The notes beneath the pieces were generated by a model. It worked only from the letters and a program-made list of their open reading frames with translations, made no database searches and was not told where the DNA came from. Of a DNA stretch of 64,000 bases, positions 11,977 to 24,425 are shown in pieces. The position numbers and the translations under genes are program-made. The number at the start of each line of letters is the position of its first letter. Position 1 is the first letter of the stretch. Origin of the DNA: Quercus robur (taxonomy: Eukaryota; Streptophyta; Magnoliopsida; Fagales; Fagaceae); assembly GCF_932294415.1 (NCBI RefSeq), contig NC_065538.1, positions 41,732,843 through 41,796,842 of the forward strand, given 5' to 3'.

Positions 11977-13062
11977 TCATCTAAGTGTATCAAAGGTCTC
12001 CTGTAGGTCGTCTAGATATTTCTTCTCATCTAAGCTCTTCACCAGCATATTGTCCACATAAACTTCTACAGTACGTCCTATTTGTGGACGAAACATGTGA
12101 TTGACTAACCTCTGATAAGTTGCCCCCGCATTTTTCAAATCAAAAGGCATCACCTTATAACAAAATAAACCTTGACTGGTAATGAAGGATGTCTTCTCTT
12201 GATCTGTCTCGTCCATCTCAATTTGATTATACCTTGAGAAGTTATCCATGAAGCTTAGCAATTGATGACCTGTTGTTGAATCTACGAACTGATCAATGTG
12301 TGGCAAAGGATAACTATCCTTGAGGCAAACTTTGTTCAAATCAGTGAAGTCTACACACATCCTCCACTTGCCATTTGCCTTCTTGACCATCACCACATTA
12401 GCTAACCAATTCGGGTAATAGACTTCCCAAATAAATTTTGTCGTAGTTAACTTCTGGACCTCTTCCTTGATAGCATTATCTCACTCAAGAGCAAAGACTC
12501 TCTTCTTCTAACGAACAAGCTTGGAAGATGGATATACATTCAATTGATGAGTAATAACACTTGGGTCAATTCTTGGCATGTCTTCATGACTCCACGTAAA
12601 GACATCAATGTTCTTCCTTAAAAAGTGGATGAGGTCTTGCTTCTTCTTTTCCTCCATACTTGTTCCAATTCTAGTAAACTTTTCGGGATTACCCTCTTCC
12701 AAAGGGATGTCTTCTAGTACTTCAGTGGGCTCTGCTACAACCCTTCTTTCCTCTATATTCATGGTTTGCACATGCTCATCTATAGCCAACATGGCTAAGT
12801 AGCATTCTCTAGCAGCTAACTGGTCTCCATGCACTCGTTCTATCCCATACTCCGTTAGGAATTTGACTGATAGGTGATAGGTAGATGTTACTGCCTTCCA
12901 ACTGTTTAAAGTTGGTCTTTCAATGATGGCGTTATAGGAAGATGAACAGTCCACCACGAGGAAATTCACTTCCTTGGTTATTTGTTTTGGGTATGCTCCC
13001 ACCACTACAAGTAATATAATAATGCCTACAAGTTGTACTTTCATTCCTCTAAATCCCACCAA
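11977..13062 (-). pseudogene. Ty3/gypsy reverse transcriptase and upstream linker
   Basis: The RT core (11977-12396) has VKKANGKWRMCVDFTDLNK, YPLPHIDQ, LSFMDNFSRYNQI (first catalytic Asp present) and YVDNMLVKS. The last motif is normally YVDD, so the second catalytic Asp is Asn. Upstream, 12508-13062 holds the protease-RT linker, including SSYNAIIERPTLNSWKAV and MPRIDPSVITHQL, both typical of plant gypsy polyproteins. A stop-containing gap (12397-12507) separates the two parts. The element cannot encode an active enzyme. Confidence 0.85.
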
Positions 13063-13073
13063 GGGTGAACATA

Positions 13074-13469
13074 CTAGACGCAGTTGATCTCATCCAACCT
13101 CATTTTTTGGAAGGCGGGGTAATATAAGATGTCTACCGAACTTCCATTATCTACTAACACCCTTCTAGTTGTATAATTTGCAATAAGCAAAGTGATGACG
13201 ATCACATCATCATGTGGGTGATGGATTCTTTCAGCGTCCTCATCTATGAACGTAATGGCTTGCTCATCTGCCCCCCTTCTCCTTGGTGGTCGTTTAGAGA
13301 GTTGGACGTTTCGTACCACCTTTAGGTACGTTTTTCTTGATTTGGAACATTGCCTTGTTGAAGTTTTTCCTATAATAACCCTTATTTCTCCAAGTGGGGT
13401 TCGTGATGACTCTTCTACCTTTCCTTTCAACTTCTCATTTTTATGATCTCTTCCAATGAAATGTCTCAA
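13074..13469 (-). pseudogene. Ty3/gypsy protease region
   Basis: A 131-codon open stretch contains ITFIDEDAERIHHPHDD and RRVLVDNGSSVDILYYPAF, the aspartic-protease signature common in plant gypsy polyproteins. It is separated from gag and RT by stops. Identity rests on the DNGSS-DIL motif and its position between gag and RT. Confidence 0.75.
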
Positions 13470-13554
13470 CTTTCCTTATCTGATAAGGTTCTCTATTTGC
13501 TACTTCAAATCATAACACTCGTTTGTCATGCTCGTGATCTCTGAGAAAGCGGCA

Positions 13555-14459
13555 TTATTTATTCTTATTACACTTGTTAGGATCTCTCTTCGTCTTCTCT
13601 AGCCACTTCAAGGATGGGTCATCCTTTATCTGTATAGGCACTTGATCAAGTGGAACATTCAAGGATGTATAGTGTTGACTCCTTCCTGAAGATGAATTTG
13701 CCTTCTTGTTATCTTTATCCTTCTTCTCTCTTACCCGAGCCTTCTTTGGACGAAGGCCTTGTTCAGGATGGCGTGGGAGGTTTGCTTCCATTTGCTTTGC
13801 TCTCTTCCTCTTCTTGGCAATGATTGCATCCTTTGCATTCATAAAGCGTTGGGCTAAATGAACGAGTTCAGCCATGGTTTGCGCTCTTGATCATAAAGCT
13901 TGTTGATGAATAAATCGAAGCTAACTCCATTATGGAAGGCTGCCAATAGTAACTTTTCATCCATTTCATCTATCATCAAAGCTTCCTTGTTGAAACGAAT
14001 GATGAAGAAGCACAAGCTCTCATTTTCTCCTTACTCTATGCTTAGCAGGCTGGACAAACAGCGTTTATGCCTTTGTCCTCCGATAAAGTTGGTAACAAAC
14101 AACTTGTTCATCTCCTTAAAAGAACCAACAGTATTCAGAGGTATTTTATTGAACCACACTCGTGCCGGCCCCTTAAGGGTGGTTGGGAAGGCCTTACACA
14201 TTATCTCATCTGGAACCCCTTGAAGGTGCATTGTGGTCTTGAAGTTCGTAATATGATCACATGGGTCGTGTGTTCCATCATACGAATCCAAGAAAGGCAT
14301 CTTAAACTTGGAAGGTAGGGGATGACTATTGATGAAAGCTATGAAAGGGAAATTAGTTCGATGAACTAAATCATCTATGTGATTCTTCCTTCGCATATTC
14401 TCCCTCATCTTGTCCATGACTCTTTTCATTTGATCTATCTCCCTTTCCAAGTGTGGCAC
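13555..14459 (-). pseudogene. Ty3/gypsy gag remnant
   Basis: The N-terminal half (14031-14459) reads MPFLDSYDGTHDPCDHITNF and AFPTTLKGPARVWFNKIP, typical of the plant retrotransposon gag domain. The C-terminal half (13555-13875, another frame) is Lys/Arg-rich with MAELVHLAQRFMNAKDAI. The join near 13880-14030 is frameshifted. It would encode the particle structural protein if intact. Confidence 0.8.
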
Positions 14460-14830
14460 CCTTCGTGAAGCAGTACCCTTTGAGTAGTTCTCACGCTCAA
14501 CATTTTCTCATTCTCTAACTTCTTAACTCTGAACCTGCCCTTCCACACACCTTTCATTACACTGCCTTCTTTGGTTGATCTCTTGAGTCAACTCCTGATT
14601 CCAACGGATTAACTCTGCCATGGCGGTTGCCATAGATTGTATTTATGGACGAAAGACGGTTGCATAACAGATGCTGACTGGTGAGTGCGGTTGGGATGGT
14701 TGGAAGCATTCCCATTCTCTAGATGGCCTAGACTAGTGGCCATTGACCTTGTTCGGACCATACAGCCTTTTGTCTTTAGAAAGATAAATTGCAAATCACA
14801 AATTTAATCTTTCTCATAAACGGTGCTAAC

Positions 14831-15476
14831 TGATGATGCAAAAAAAATTAGTAAGTTAAATGCTCTGGGTTTTAATGGGCTAGTGGTTGCTTAGAAGGCT
14901 TGAAAAGAAAGAAACACAAAAGATCAAAGGTGACTGGGGTGAACTAGCCAAGAACCCTTTGATGTTTAAGTTAGTTTTTCTCTCTAGAACTTAAGAATTC
15001 CAACTTTTGGGATAGTGGAAACTTACCTTCATTTGATGTGGATGAGTCCTTATATAGTAAGCTTTGGAGTTGTTACTTGTTTAGTAACTTCCTCAACGTG
15101 TGCGGAAGTTAGAAGATTCAAACTTAACTCCTATAACTGCTATAAAAGTTAGAAGGTTCAATCTTATCTTCTACAACTGCCATAAGAAGTTAAGAACTTG
15201 GTGGGAAGTTATAACGTTGAACAAAGATTTTGTTCATACTTCTAAACGGTAGAACGTGGTCTGAATCACAAGCTTTTGTGTGTAAATCTATTTTGAAAAT
15301 TTTCTAAGTGTTGCGAGGTCGTCCAGCTACTTCCCTGATGGACGACTTTCATACCCATGGATGACCTCCGCATGGAGGATTGGCCTTCCTATGTTGAATT
15401 AACCTTCTTGGTCTTGGATGACTCTTTGGACGAATTGGAGATGGTTTGATTTTTGGTTCACCGTCAAGCAATAACA
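14831..15476 (-). repeat. 5' LTR of the gypsy remnant
   Basis: On the minus strand it starts TGTTATTGCTTGAC and ends CATCATCA (TG...CA ends, 646 bp). A TATA box (CTATATAAGG) lies near 15050-15060. It is followed by GTTAGCACCGTTTATGAG, a degenerate primer binding site resembling TGGCGCCGTYTGTGGGGA. There is no second copy in the window, so the boundaries rest on end motifs only. Confidence 0.65.
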
Positions 15477-15928
15477 ATTAAAGTTCACTTATAACAACAA
15501 TGATTAATATGTTGATTGTATTTAGAAACAATAGATAATTTCTAAAATTTAATCTTAGCAACAATAATTAATATGTTTATTGTATTAAAAATAATATATT
15601 AAATGAACTTATAGTTTATTTTTTATTCTCTTTCTAGCACTTGGACAAATTTTTAATAAGAAAACCACAAAAGCTGTAAAATCCACCTCTTACTCAAGAC
15701 TCATCTTCTTAGTTCTTGTTGACCCCCTTAGGAAAAAATCCTAAAGCTACCACTAATACTAAGACCTGTTACTTTGTAGATATGTGACCAATTTTAAACA
15801 AGTGTTCGTATAGTATTGAGTTTAGTGGGCAAAAACATTGAAACTCTAAGATTTAAATTTTATATGTAAAATGTTTTGTTAAGAAAATAGTATCTTTTAA
15901 CAAAGAAAATAAGGATGGTTGGTACTAT
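15477..15928. other. AT-rich spacer, nothing recognised
   Basis: Non-coding sequence between the gypsy LTR and the next LTR element. It contains short degenerate duplications (AACAATRATTAATATGTT twice). No genes or RNA signals are seen. The last five bases, ACTAT (15924-15928), are the target-site duplication of the element that follows. Confidence 0.6.
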
Positions 15929-17848
15929 TGTGAGAGACCGCGCCCCTAGCCCGTTTTTATAAAGTTGGGCCAAACCCACATAAATGGTTGTAGTCGTGTT
16001 ATTGCCTCTCAAAATGGAGGTTCGACTAGTTATATTTTCCCCTCTAGATTAAGGATTTTACAATGGAGTTGTTACTTATTTAATTATTGGAATAAATAAG
16101 AAAACCAAAATTAAAAAATTCTTCATTTTATTAATTTGTAATTGAATTTACATTGATCATAGGAAAATTACATAGCTTTGGTCCTAGATACAAATTAAGA
16201 TAAAGTACATGGCTTTGTTTTCTAATTACAATCTAAAAATTGAAAATTACATGTATAAACATTTGATCTACTAACCCTTGATCTAAGCTCGGAGGCTATG
16301 TTACAAGGTGGGAAGGTGTTGAGCATCCATCTTGCCCGGTGAAACCGGTCTTCTAAACTATGGTGGCCAACATTCATATTATATCATCCAATGTGTCAAT
16401 CAATTTGCATGTTGAATTTAATGTGTGTGCATGTGATAAACCCTAATTCAATTTATTAAGCATGACATTTAGATTGAAAAATAAAGTCTAGTGAATGTGT
16501 GTGGATGGTGATATCCTAGATTCAAGAATTTAAAAGAATTATTAAATAAACATCTTTTTCATGTTTTTTGATGTGAATTTAAGATCAAAACTAGTGTTAT
16601 GCATGAATATGTGATGAACAACCAAGAACATATGAAAAACATATAAGAATATTCAAATATATTTATGAGAATTTAAATAGTTACTATTATGCTTTAATCC
16701 TAAGTTCTCATCATGGTAACACAAAAAACAAGTTAGGGAAATGGATTATATCTTCATGCAAGATCCATATGATAGAGGAGGAGACTTTTGGTAGAGGTCC
16801 TAAGGGTGGAGAAAAAGAAGAGTTAGGAGAGGAAGAGTGAGTCTCACTCAATACCTTGAGTTTTAGGAAGACCAAGATATGACAAGACTACTCAACTTCA
16901 CTAGAACTCAAGAGAGGGGAAGAAAGGGGGTTTTTTTTTGTGTTTTGAAATGAAGGAGAGGGGAGGTTTATATAATAGTGGTAGAGAAAATATGAATGAA
17001 AGGTCATTTAATGAGGATTGACAAAGAATCATGAACCTAGACCTCATTTTAGCTTTGGGGAAAATCTAGTGCATTAAATGGAAATATTGGTGGAAGTGAG
17101 GAGCAAGTTAAAATTCAGTTTTCCCGTAACTGTTGTAATAGCCTGTAGAGCCAATTTTGAATAATCATATCTGACTCAATTCTGATCGAATTTGTCTCGT
17201 TCTTGTGCACAAATTGAAGCCCCAGATGTCTAATTTCTAGGAAAATTAATCTCATTCACAGATTCAAAAAATTCTAAGAGATATCAATGAAATAGTGAGC
17301 ATAGGTTATTTGTTAGAAAATGGTTTCAGCATAATTAACATTAATAGGTCCCAAATTAGCTCCCAATTAACATTAAATGGCTCCAATCACTTCCATTTCA
17401 AACTTAATTGGTTCCAAATTTACTCTAATTAAAAGATAATTATACAAATTACTCATTGAATAATTAATGTTTAACTATTTAGTTAATTAGGTGTGTGCAA
17501 CTCTACCATATAATGTAGTCCTAACCAATTAAATTATGACACATCATTGATCTCAAGTTGATTATACTTATAGCCAATTAAAATTAATTGCTCATAATCA
17601 CATATAGTTGGACTCAATTTGTGATGGTGCATCTCAGCAATTAAAACTTGATTTGATGATAACTCTCAATCTGGTGGTCCAATTCGGGCTTATGACTAGT
17701 CGATTTGATCGTTACAATATCAAGATCATTTTGGTGAAATGAGATTAAGGATCTAATGACCAGAATCAAGATGCATATTTCCAAGGTGAAATTACCCTTT
17801 TACCCTTTATATGAGGTTAAATGTGGGTTGCAAAATAGGGTATCAACA
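15929..17848 (-). repeat. 3' LTR of the LARD-like element
   Basis: 1,920 bp. On the minus strand it begins TGTTGATACCC and ends TCTCTCACA. A TATA-like TTATATAAACC lies near 16965-16975. It differs from the partner LTR by many substitutions and small indels, most visibly in the first 90 bp, so the insertion is old. Confidence 0.9.
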
Positions 17849-18109
17849 AAATGCCCCTCATTGGTAGAGCTTGAAAAGCGAATGTCAATGTATGAAAGAG
17901 ACACCTAACTTTACAATCAGCATTTAACCGTGGTGAATGTATGATGCATTAGATAAAGATGCAAACGGTCATGTAGTGGATCAAAATGTGGACCGAATCT
18001 CAAGAGAGATTGCCTAAGTACCTCTTAATGGGGGGATCAGGTCCAAACATAGTTCATGCATGCAATTTATTTATTTTTTGAATAAGTACAAGACATGCTT
18101 ACCAGCGGT

Positions 18110-18375
18110 CATGACAAAATGAGGATTTTAGTCGTGCTTTCCAGAGGACCAACGATCTTGAATTTTGGACGTGTTTTCCAGAAGTCTAAGGATTTAAATT
18201 TTGGATGTGCTTCCCAAAGGTCCGATAGATTTGAAGTTTGGACATGCTTTCCAGAGGTCTAATAGATTTGAATTTATACGTGCTTCCCAGAGGTCCGATA
18301 GATTTGAAATTTGGACGTGCTTTCCAAAGGTCCAATGGATTTGAATTTGGACGTGCTTCCTAGAGGTCCAATGGA
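18110..18375. repeat. Short tandem array, about 38-bp period
   Basis: About seven degenerate copies of a unit containing GACGTGCTTYCCAGAGGTCC followed by RATRGATTTGAATTT, within the LARD-like interior. Copies alternate CTTTCC and CTTCCC. No open frame is preserved. Confidence 0.8.
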
Positions 18376-18410
18376 TTTGTGGAAGGTAGGAGAACTAAAT
18401 TCGATCCTAT

Positions 18411-18955
18411 AGTGTATAGGAGAGCTAAGGCCGAAACTATGGGTTTCGGGAGAACTAAGGTTGATCCCTTGGAGATAGGAGAGCTACTATCGATTCTACA
18501 GTGTATAGGAGAGCTAAGGTCGATCCTATGGCTTTAGAGAGAACTAAGGTCGATCCCTTGAAAGTAGGAGCACTACTGTCAATCCTATAGTGTATAGGAA
18601 AACTAAGGTTGATCCTATGAGTTTCGGGAGAATTAAGGTCGATCCCTTAAATGTAAGAGAGCTACTGTTGATCTTATAGTGTATAGGAGAACTAAGGTTG
18701 ATCATATGGGCTTTAGGAGAACTAAGGTCAATCCTTTGAATGTAGGAAAGCTATTGTCAATCCTACAGTATATAGGAGAACTAAGATCAATCTTATGAGT
18801 TTTGGGAGAACTAAGGTTGATCCCTTGGAGGTAGGAGAGCTACTGTCGATCCTACAATGTATAGGAGAGTTAAGGTCGATCATATGGGTTTCGGGAGAAC
18901 CAAGGTCGATCCTTTGAAAGTAGGAAAGCTACTGTTGATCCTACATGGTATAGGT
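18411..18955. repeat. Tandem array, about 89-bp period
   Basis: About six copies marked by GTGTATAGGAGA at roughly 18412, 18501, 18590, 18679, 18769 and 18857. Each unit holds three internal sub-repeats of the form GGAGARCTAAGGTCGATCC, so the array is repetitive at two scales. It lies inside the LARD-like element, next to the 38-bp array. Confidence 0.85.
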
Positions 18956-21900
18956 TATGCTATTATCTGGTAATATAAGGTGCATATCTAAGATAACTTG
19001 TGTTGAATAAGATAAAGGATCTTTCACTTTGATTCCTGCGAAAAAGCAAGTTTCAATCAGCAATGGAGTCATTCATTACAAGAAATTGGAAGCACTTAGC
19101 CAATGCCCCTAGTTTGGGGCATATTCCTTGCTTGGATGGAAGCTAGGTTAATTTGATATTGCTACCATTGGGGAACATGAAAGAAGATCACGGTTCGCCA
19201 TCATTGGTTCTTGTAAAATGACTTTCTTTCTCTAGCTTGTTAGAAACCAATTATCATGAAAACATTTTTGGTCAATGCCCCTAGTGTGGACATGTTTGCA
19301 AAAAAATGGATTGATACCTCAAATAAAAACATGCTTTCATGCGAGAAGGACATATTTGCGCACAATATAAATAGGCCGGTGCCCTAAGTTTGAGCATGCT
19401 TGATGCAAAACAAATGAGTTTAGCCTAACATGCACCCAAACAATTTTGTCACATTATTTTGAATTTGTTCCCCAAGATTTTTTGGGTGATTGGGACCGGG
19501 CCTTTGAAAGGCTGCCTACATACCTCTCTTGTAGAGGATCAGGTTAAGACATAGCTCAAGAGAACTGAATTTTGGAAAAGAATGATTTTTTTTTTTTTTT
19601 TTGAAATGAGATTTCTCTGTCTTTTTTCTTCTTCTTGTTTTTATTTTTTATTTTTATTTATTTTTAATTATGAACAAGAGGTGATCCTTTGAACAACCAT
19701 TTTGGCAAATCAAAGTGTTTAACAGTTAAACAAATCTCTTTGATTAGGAAGGATCAAGATCATTAAACTCATGTAAACAAATTTGCTTCTTCCTTTTGAA
19801 ATGAAATGTGATAATATTTATGAATCACATTGTTAGGTGCAAACAAGGAGAGTGCTCGAAGTTTGGAAGTTCTTTTGAGTCATTTTGAGGAATTGAGAAT
19901 TTGAGGAATTTTTTCTCGGATATGTCATCCTGTGGGGTTTGACAATTTTAAGCATTTTTCCTTTTTAATTCAAGAAAAAATATTATTAGAGTTTAAGATG
20001 CGCCTACAATTAGCAAGACTTCAAGGAGGTCTTATTCATGGGTTGTAATGTAGGCCGGGTTTGGGTTATAAAATGAAAGATATAAAAGGCTCAAAATTCC
20101 CTATGATGTTTCCCTTAAGTATGCATTACTCAAAAGTCAAGTATTGGAAGAGTTTTCCCATTTCTTCTTTGTCATCTTCTCACTAATCTTCATTGGTCAC
20201 TTGTATTAACAATTGTTTTTATGCTCATTCCTCTTGAACCATATCTCTAGATTTTCATCTTGTAAAATTATTCTCTTTTTAGGTTGCATCTTCAAGTTTC
20301 CAACTTGGTAGGATCTTCCAATTTTTTTTTTCCTCTTCTTCTTCTTTTCTTTGGCCCTGACTTTTGCCTAGACCGCCCTTTTGGGTTTTCAGCCTAGCAG
20401 GCTTTCTTTTCTCTCGCTCTTTTTTTTTTTGTCTTTAATCTCTTGATTGAATGAACTTTTGGGGATGTTTTGCCCTCATATTTCTCAACTTAATGATTTT
20501 CGGTCATTTTGATGCACTCTCTATACTTCTTTCTTGCCTCAATGTACTTGCACCTTTCTATGCTTGATGAATCTTTTCATTTTTTTGATGAAATTTCTTT
20601 TGGATGAACATAAATTTTAGGTTCTTCAAACTTGATGCACATTTTGTTTTCTCTCACATTGATGGAATTTCATTTCTCTTTCTTTGATTGAGTGAAAACT
20701 CCTTTTTCTTTGATGATCTCTTATCTTTAGCTTAATGAATTCTCTACTTGTCTTTCATGTCTTCTAGGAGAGCTTTATCAATTAGCTTCAAAGTTACAAG
20801 GTCGACTCCTCCTCTGCATGAGATTTAAGCATGCATACTTTGAATTTTCCCACCCTAGGTTTAGATTTTAATAGGTTCATGCGAAAAAGAGGCTAAGTGT
20901 TTAAAGACTCAAATGGGCTAGCAATGGATAATGAACATTCTAGGTAATAGGAAATAATTTGATTTAACCAAAGATGGCCTCCTATCCCTAGTAATGCTTA
21001 GGCACAATGATTCAAGCTTTTTTAATAAATTCATCTTAAAAGAAAAAGTATGAATGCCCTAATGATGTGAAACAAAAGATTTTTGAAAATTGGATCAAGT
21101 GCATGGATTCTTGGGATTTTCTGATGGATGGATTCTTTTTGATTCCCTTTAAGACCATTTGTTCTTATATTCTAAGTCAAGTAGCAAAAGTCTTTACATG
21201 GATCAAATGAAATTAATCATTCTTTGGTACAAGTTGATTGCTCAAGCCTTTAAATATCAAGATTAAAAAAAATGTTTTGTCCAAGGGATCTTCATGCACC
21301 ATTTTGAAAAGGAGACTTTTTTTTCCCCTTTTTTTTCCTTTTCTTTTTATCTTGAAAGAGAAAAAAAAAATTGGGTCTTTTTGAAAAAGTCACAAGGAAG
21401 TTCCTAGTTCAAAGCTTTTTTTTTTTTTTTTAAATGACTCAAAGGCCCAATGCCCCTAGTCCAAACACTTTCTCATTGAATTTTTTTTTTTTTTTTTTTT
21501 GGGAAAGATTTGGGAATCTTGATTTTTTTTTTTTTGATTTTTTTTTAAGAAAAAAAGAATATACATGAACAAAGTACATCAAATGCTACATGGATTTTTA
21601 GAATTCAAAAAGAGCATAGAAACATGGAATAAACAAACAAACTTTAAGCTTAACCGTGATGTTGCAAACTAAATGTGGAGTGAGGCAAAGTTGGACCACT
21701 TGCTTCTTTTTGGTCCATTTAGAATGCTTGAGGCTTGGGCTTGCACTTGGAAGGCTTGAACCATATGATTATTTGGTATTTGCTTGAAATGGCTTGACCT
21801 TACACTTGGAAGGCATGTATCTTGTGAACTTTTGGCCCTTGATATTGATCATGCGAATACACCTTTGATGGGCTCAAGTATTGGGCTTAGAATGATTCAA

Positions 21901-22479
21901 CAAACAATTTTCGGTTTCCATACCAAGTAGAGTTCAATCATAGGCCTTTGGGCTTGAGTTCATTCATAGCATACAAGGTTCAAACAATTATGATGGGTTC
22001 AAGCATTGGACTTGGGCTCATCATGGTTCAAACAATGGCCAAACACATGCATAATGCAATGCAATTTACATGAACCAGCCTAAAGGTATATTCTATGGGT
22101 CATTACAACATGGGTAGAAGATAGGTTAAAGGTCCCCACAAGTTAGGACATCGTACCTCCCAACTTGTGACGCTAGGAGCACCGCGTTGGTTCGAACAGT
22201 ACAGTTTAACCTTATGAATCACCATGGCATAACCATGATGATCCTTGTCGCGGTGGGTGGTAGGTTCATTGCTGGGTATGTGAGTCTCAAGAAGACCATA
22301 ATCCAGGCTAATACTACCGGGTTTCTGGGCTAGCATACAAATAAAATAAATTTCATTCAAGCAAATGATGCAAGACATGCAAAATAATGACATATTAGAC
22401 ATATTATATACAAAAAAGCAATAAACAAACAATGACATGGTTGGCCACCATAATCTAATTGAAGTTTAGCCCTCAGTAT
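18956..22479. other. Non-coding interior of the LARD-like element
   Basis: It contains several long T-tracts (about 19587, 21418, 21481, 21523), a CTTCTTC-rich zone (20320-20460) and no recognisable retroviral-type domains on either strand. A 111-codon open frame at 22103-22438 (minus), just inside the primer site, has no gag-like motif. Confidence 0.7.
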
Positions 22480-22496
22480 CCCCAGTGGAGTCGTCA
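22480..22496 (-). promoter_or_regulatory. Primer binding site of the LARD-like element
   Basis: On the minus strand it reads TGACGACTCCACTGGGG, directly next to the 5' LTR. It resembles the TGGCGACTCC-CTGGGGA primer sites of large plant Ty3/gypsy (Tat/Ogre type) elements, which I recall as matching a tRNA-Arg. The G-to-A change at base 3 is a substitution. Confidence 0.7.
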
Positions 22497-22497
22497 C

Positions 22498-24420
22498 TGT
22501 GAGAGATTGCGCCCTCGGCCCTTTTTATAAAGTTGGGCCAAACCTACATGAATGAGTAGAGTCGTGTTATTGCCTTTCAAAATGGAGGTTCGACTAGTTA
22601 TATTTTCTCCTCTAGATTAAGGGTTTTACAATGAAATCGCTACTTATTTAATTATTGGAATAAATAAGAAAATCAAAATTGAAAAATTCCTCATTTTATT
22701 GATTTATAATTGAATTTACATTGTTCATAGGAAAAGTACATGACTTTGGTCCTAGATACAATTTAAATAAAGTACATGGCTTTGTTTCCTAATTATAATC
22801 TAAAAATCGAAATTTACATGTATAAGCATTTGATCAACTAACCCTTGATCTAAGCTCGGAGGCTATGTTATAAGGTGTGAAGATGTTAGGCACCCACCTT
22901 ACTCGGTGAAACCGGTCTTCTAGACTATGGTGGCCGATATTCATATCATATCATCCAATATGTCAATCAATTTGCATGTTGAATTTAATGTATATGCATG
23001 TGATAAACCCTAATTCAATTTATTAAGCATGACATTTAGATTGAAAAATAAAGTCTAGTGAATGTGTGTAGAAGGTGATTTCCTAGATTCAAGAATTTAA
23101 AAGAATTATTAAACAAACATCTTTTTTATGTTTTTTGATGTGGATTTAAGATCGAAGCTAGTGTTATGCATGAACATGTGATGAACAACCGAGAACATAT
23201 GAAGAACACATAAGAACATTTAAGAATATTCAAATATATTCATGAGAATTTAAATAATTACTATCATGCTTTAACCCTAAATTCTCATTATGGCAATACA
23301 GAAAACAAGTTAGGGAAATAGATTATACCTTCATGCAAGATCCATATGGTGGAGGAGGAGACTCTTGGTAGAGATCCTAAGGGTGGAGGAAAAGAAGAGT
23401 TAGAAGAGGAAGAGTGAGTCCTACTCAATACCTTGAGTCTTAAGAAGACCAAAATATGACAAAACTATTCAACTTCACTAGAACTCAAGAGAGGGGAAGA
23501 GAGGGGTTTTTTTTTTTTTTGTGTATTTTGGAATGAAGAAGAGAGGAGTTTATATAGTAGTGGTAGAGGAAATATGAATAGAATGTCATTTAATGAGGGT
23601 TGACAAAAAATCATGAACCTATACCTCATTTTAGCCTTGGGAGAAATCTGGTGCATTAAATGGAAAGATTGGTGGGAGTAAGGAGCAAGTCAAAATTTGG
23701 TTTTCCTGTAGTTGCTGTAATAGCCTGTAGAGCCAATTTCGAATAATCATATCTGACTCAATTCTAATAGGAATTATCTCGTTCTTGTGCTCAAATTGAA
23801 GCCCCAGATGTCTAATTTCTGAGAAAATTAACCTCATTCATAGATTCAAAATATTATGAGAGATATCAATGAAATGGTGAGCAGAGGTCATTTGTTAGAA
23901 AATGGTTTCAGTATAATTAACATTAATAGGTCTCAAATTAGCTCCCAATTAACATTAAATGACTTCAATCACTCATATTTCAGACTTAATTGGTTCTAAA
24001 TTTACTTTAATTAAAATATAATTGCACAAATTACTCATTAAATAATTAATATTTAACTATCTAGTTAATTAGGTGAGTGCAACTCTACCATATAATGTAG
24101 TCCTAACCAATCAAATTATGACACATCATTGATCTCAAATTAATTATACTTATAATCAATTGTTCATAATCACATATAGTCGGAATCAATTTGTGATGGT
24201 GCATCTCAGTTATTAAAACTTGATTTGATGATAACTCTCAATCTAGTAGTTCGATTCGAGCTTATGATCAATCGATTTAATCATTGCAACATCAAAATAA
24301 TTTTAGTGAAATGAGATTAAAGATCTAATGACCAGGATCAAGATGCATATTTTCAAGGTGAAATTACCCTTTTACCCTCCATGTGAGATTAAATGCGAGT
24401 TGTAAAATATGGTGTTAACA
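22498..24420 (-). repeat. 5' LTR of the LARD-like element
   Basis: 1,923 bp. It begins TGTTAACACC and ends TCTCTCACA on the minus strand. The TATA-like CTATATAAACTCC lies near 23548. A transcript would run away from the lipoxygenase gene, into the element. Confidence 0.9.
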
Positions 24421-24425
24421 ACTAT

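Larger units (their letters stand above)
11108..15476 (-). mobile_element. Degenerate Ty3/gypsy retrotransposon, 3' part missing
   Basis: Reading on the minus strand, it has a 5' LTR (14831-15476), a degenerate primer site, gag (13555-14459), protease (13074-13469), RT (11977-12396) and a connection/RNase H stub (about 11353-11480, AVELSEFDIK). Integrase and a 3' LTR are absent. The stub is interrupted by a 208-bp MITE at 11136-11343 and ends at the GATC-rich element. Multiple stops and frameshifts make it inactive. Confidence 0.85.
15929..24420 (-). mobile_element. Complete non-coding LTR retrotransposon (LARD-like)
   Basis: Two direct repeats of about 1.92 kb (15929-17848 and 22498-24420) flank 4.65 kb of internal DNA. 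The whole is bracketed by the 5-bp duplication ACTAT (15924-15928 and 24421-24425). Orientation is minus: a primer site touches the right LTR (22480-22496), and a purine tract (TGAGGGGCATTTTG) touches the left LTR at 17849-17865. The interior has no gag, protease, RT or integrase. It holds two tandem arrays and long T-rich tracts. Size and lack of coding fit a large retrotransposon derivative mobilised in trans. Its left LTR-interior-right LTR structure is complete. It ends about 0.7 kb upstream of the lipoxygenase start. Confidence 0.92.

Noticed and set aside
22103-22438. A 111-codon minus-strand open frame just inside the LARD primer site, a position where gag could start.
   Set aside because: No gag-like motif is present, the composition is hydrophobic and irregular, and it is isolated.
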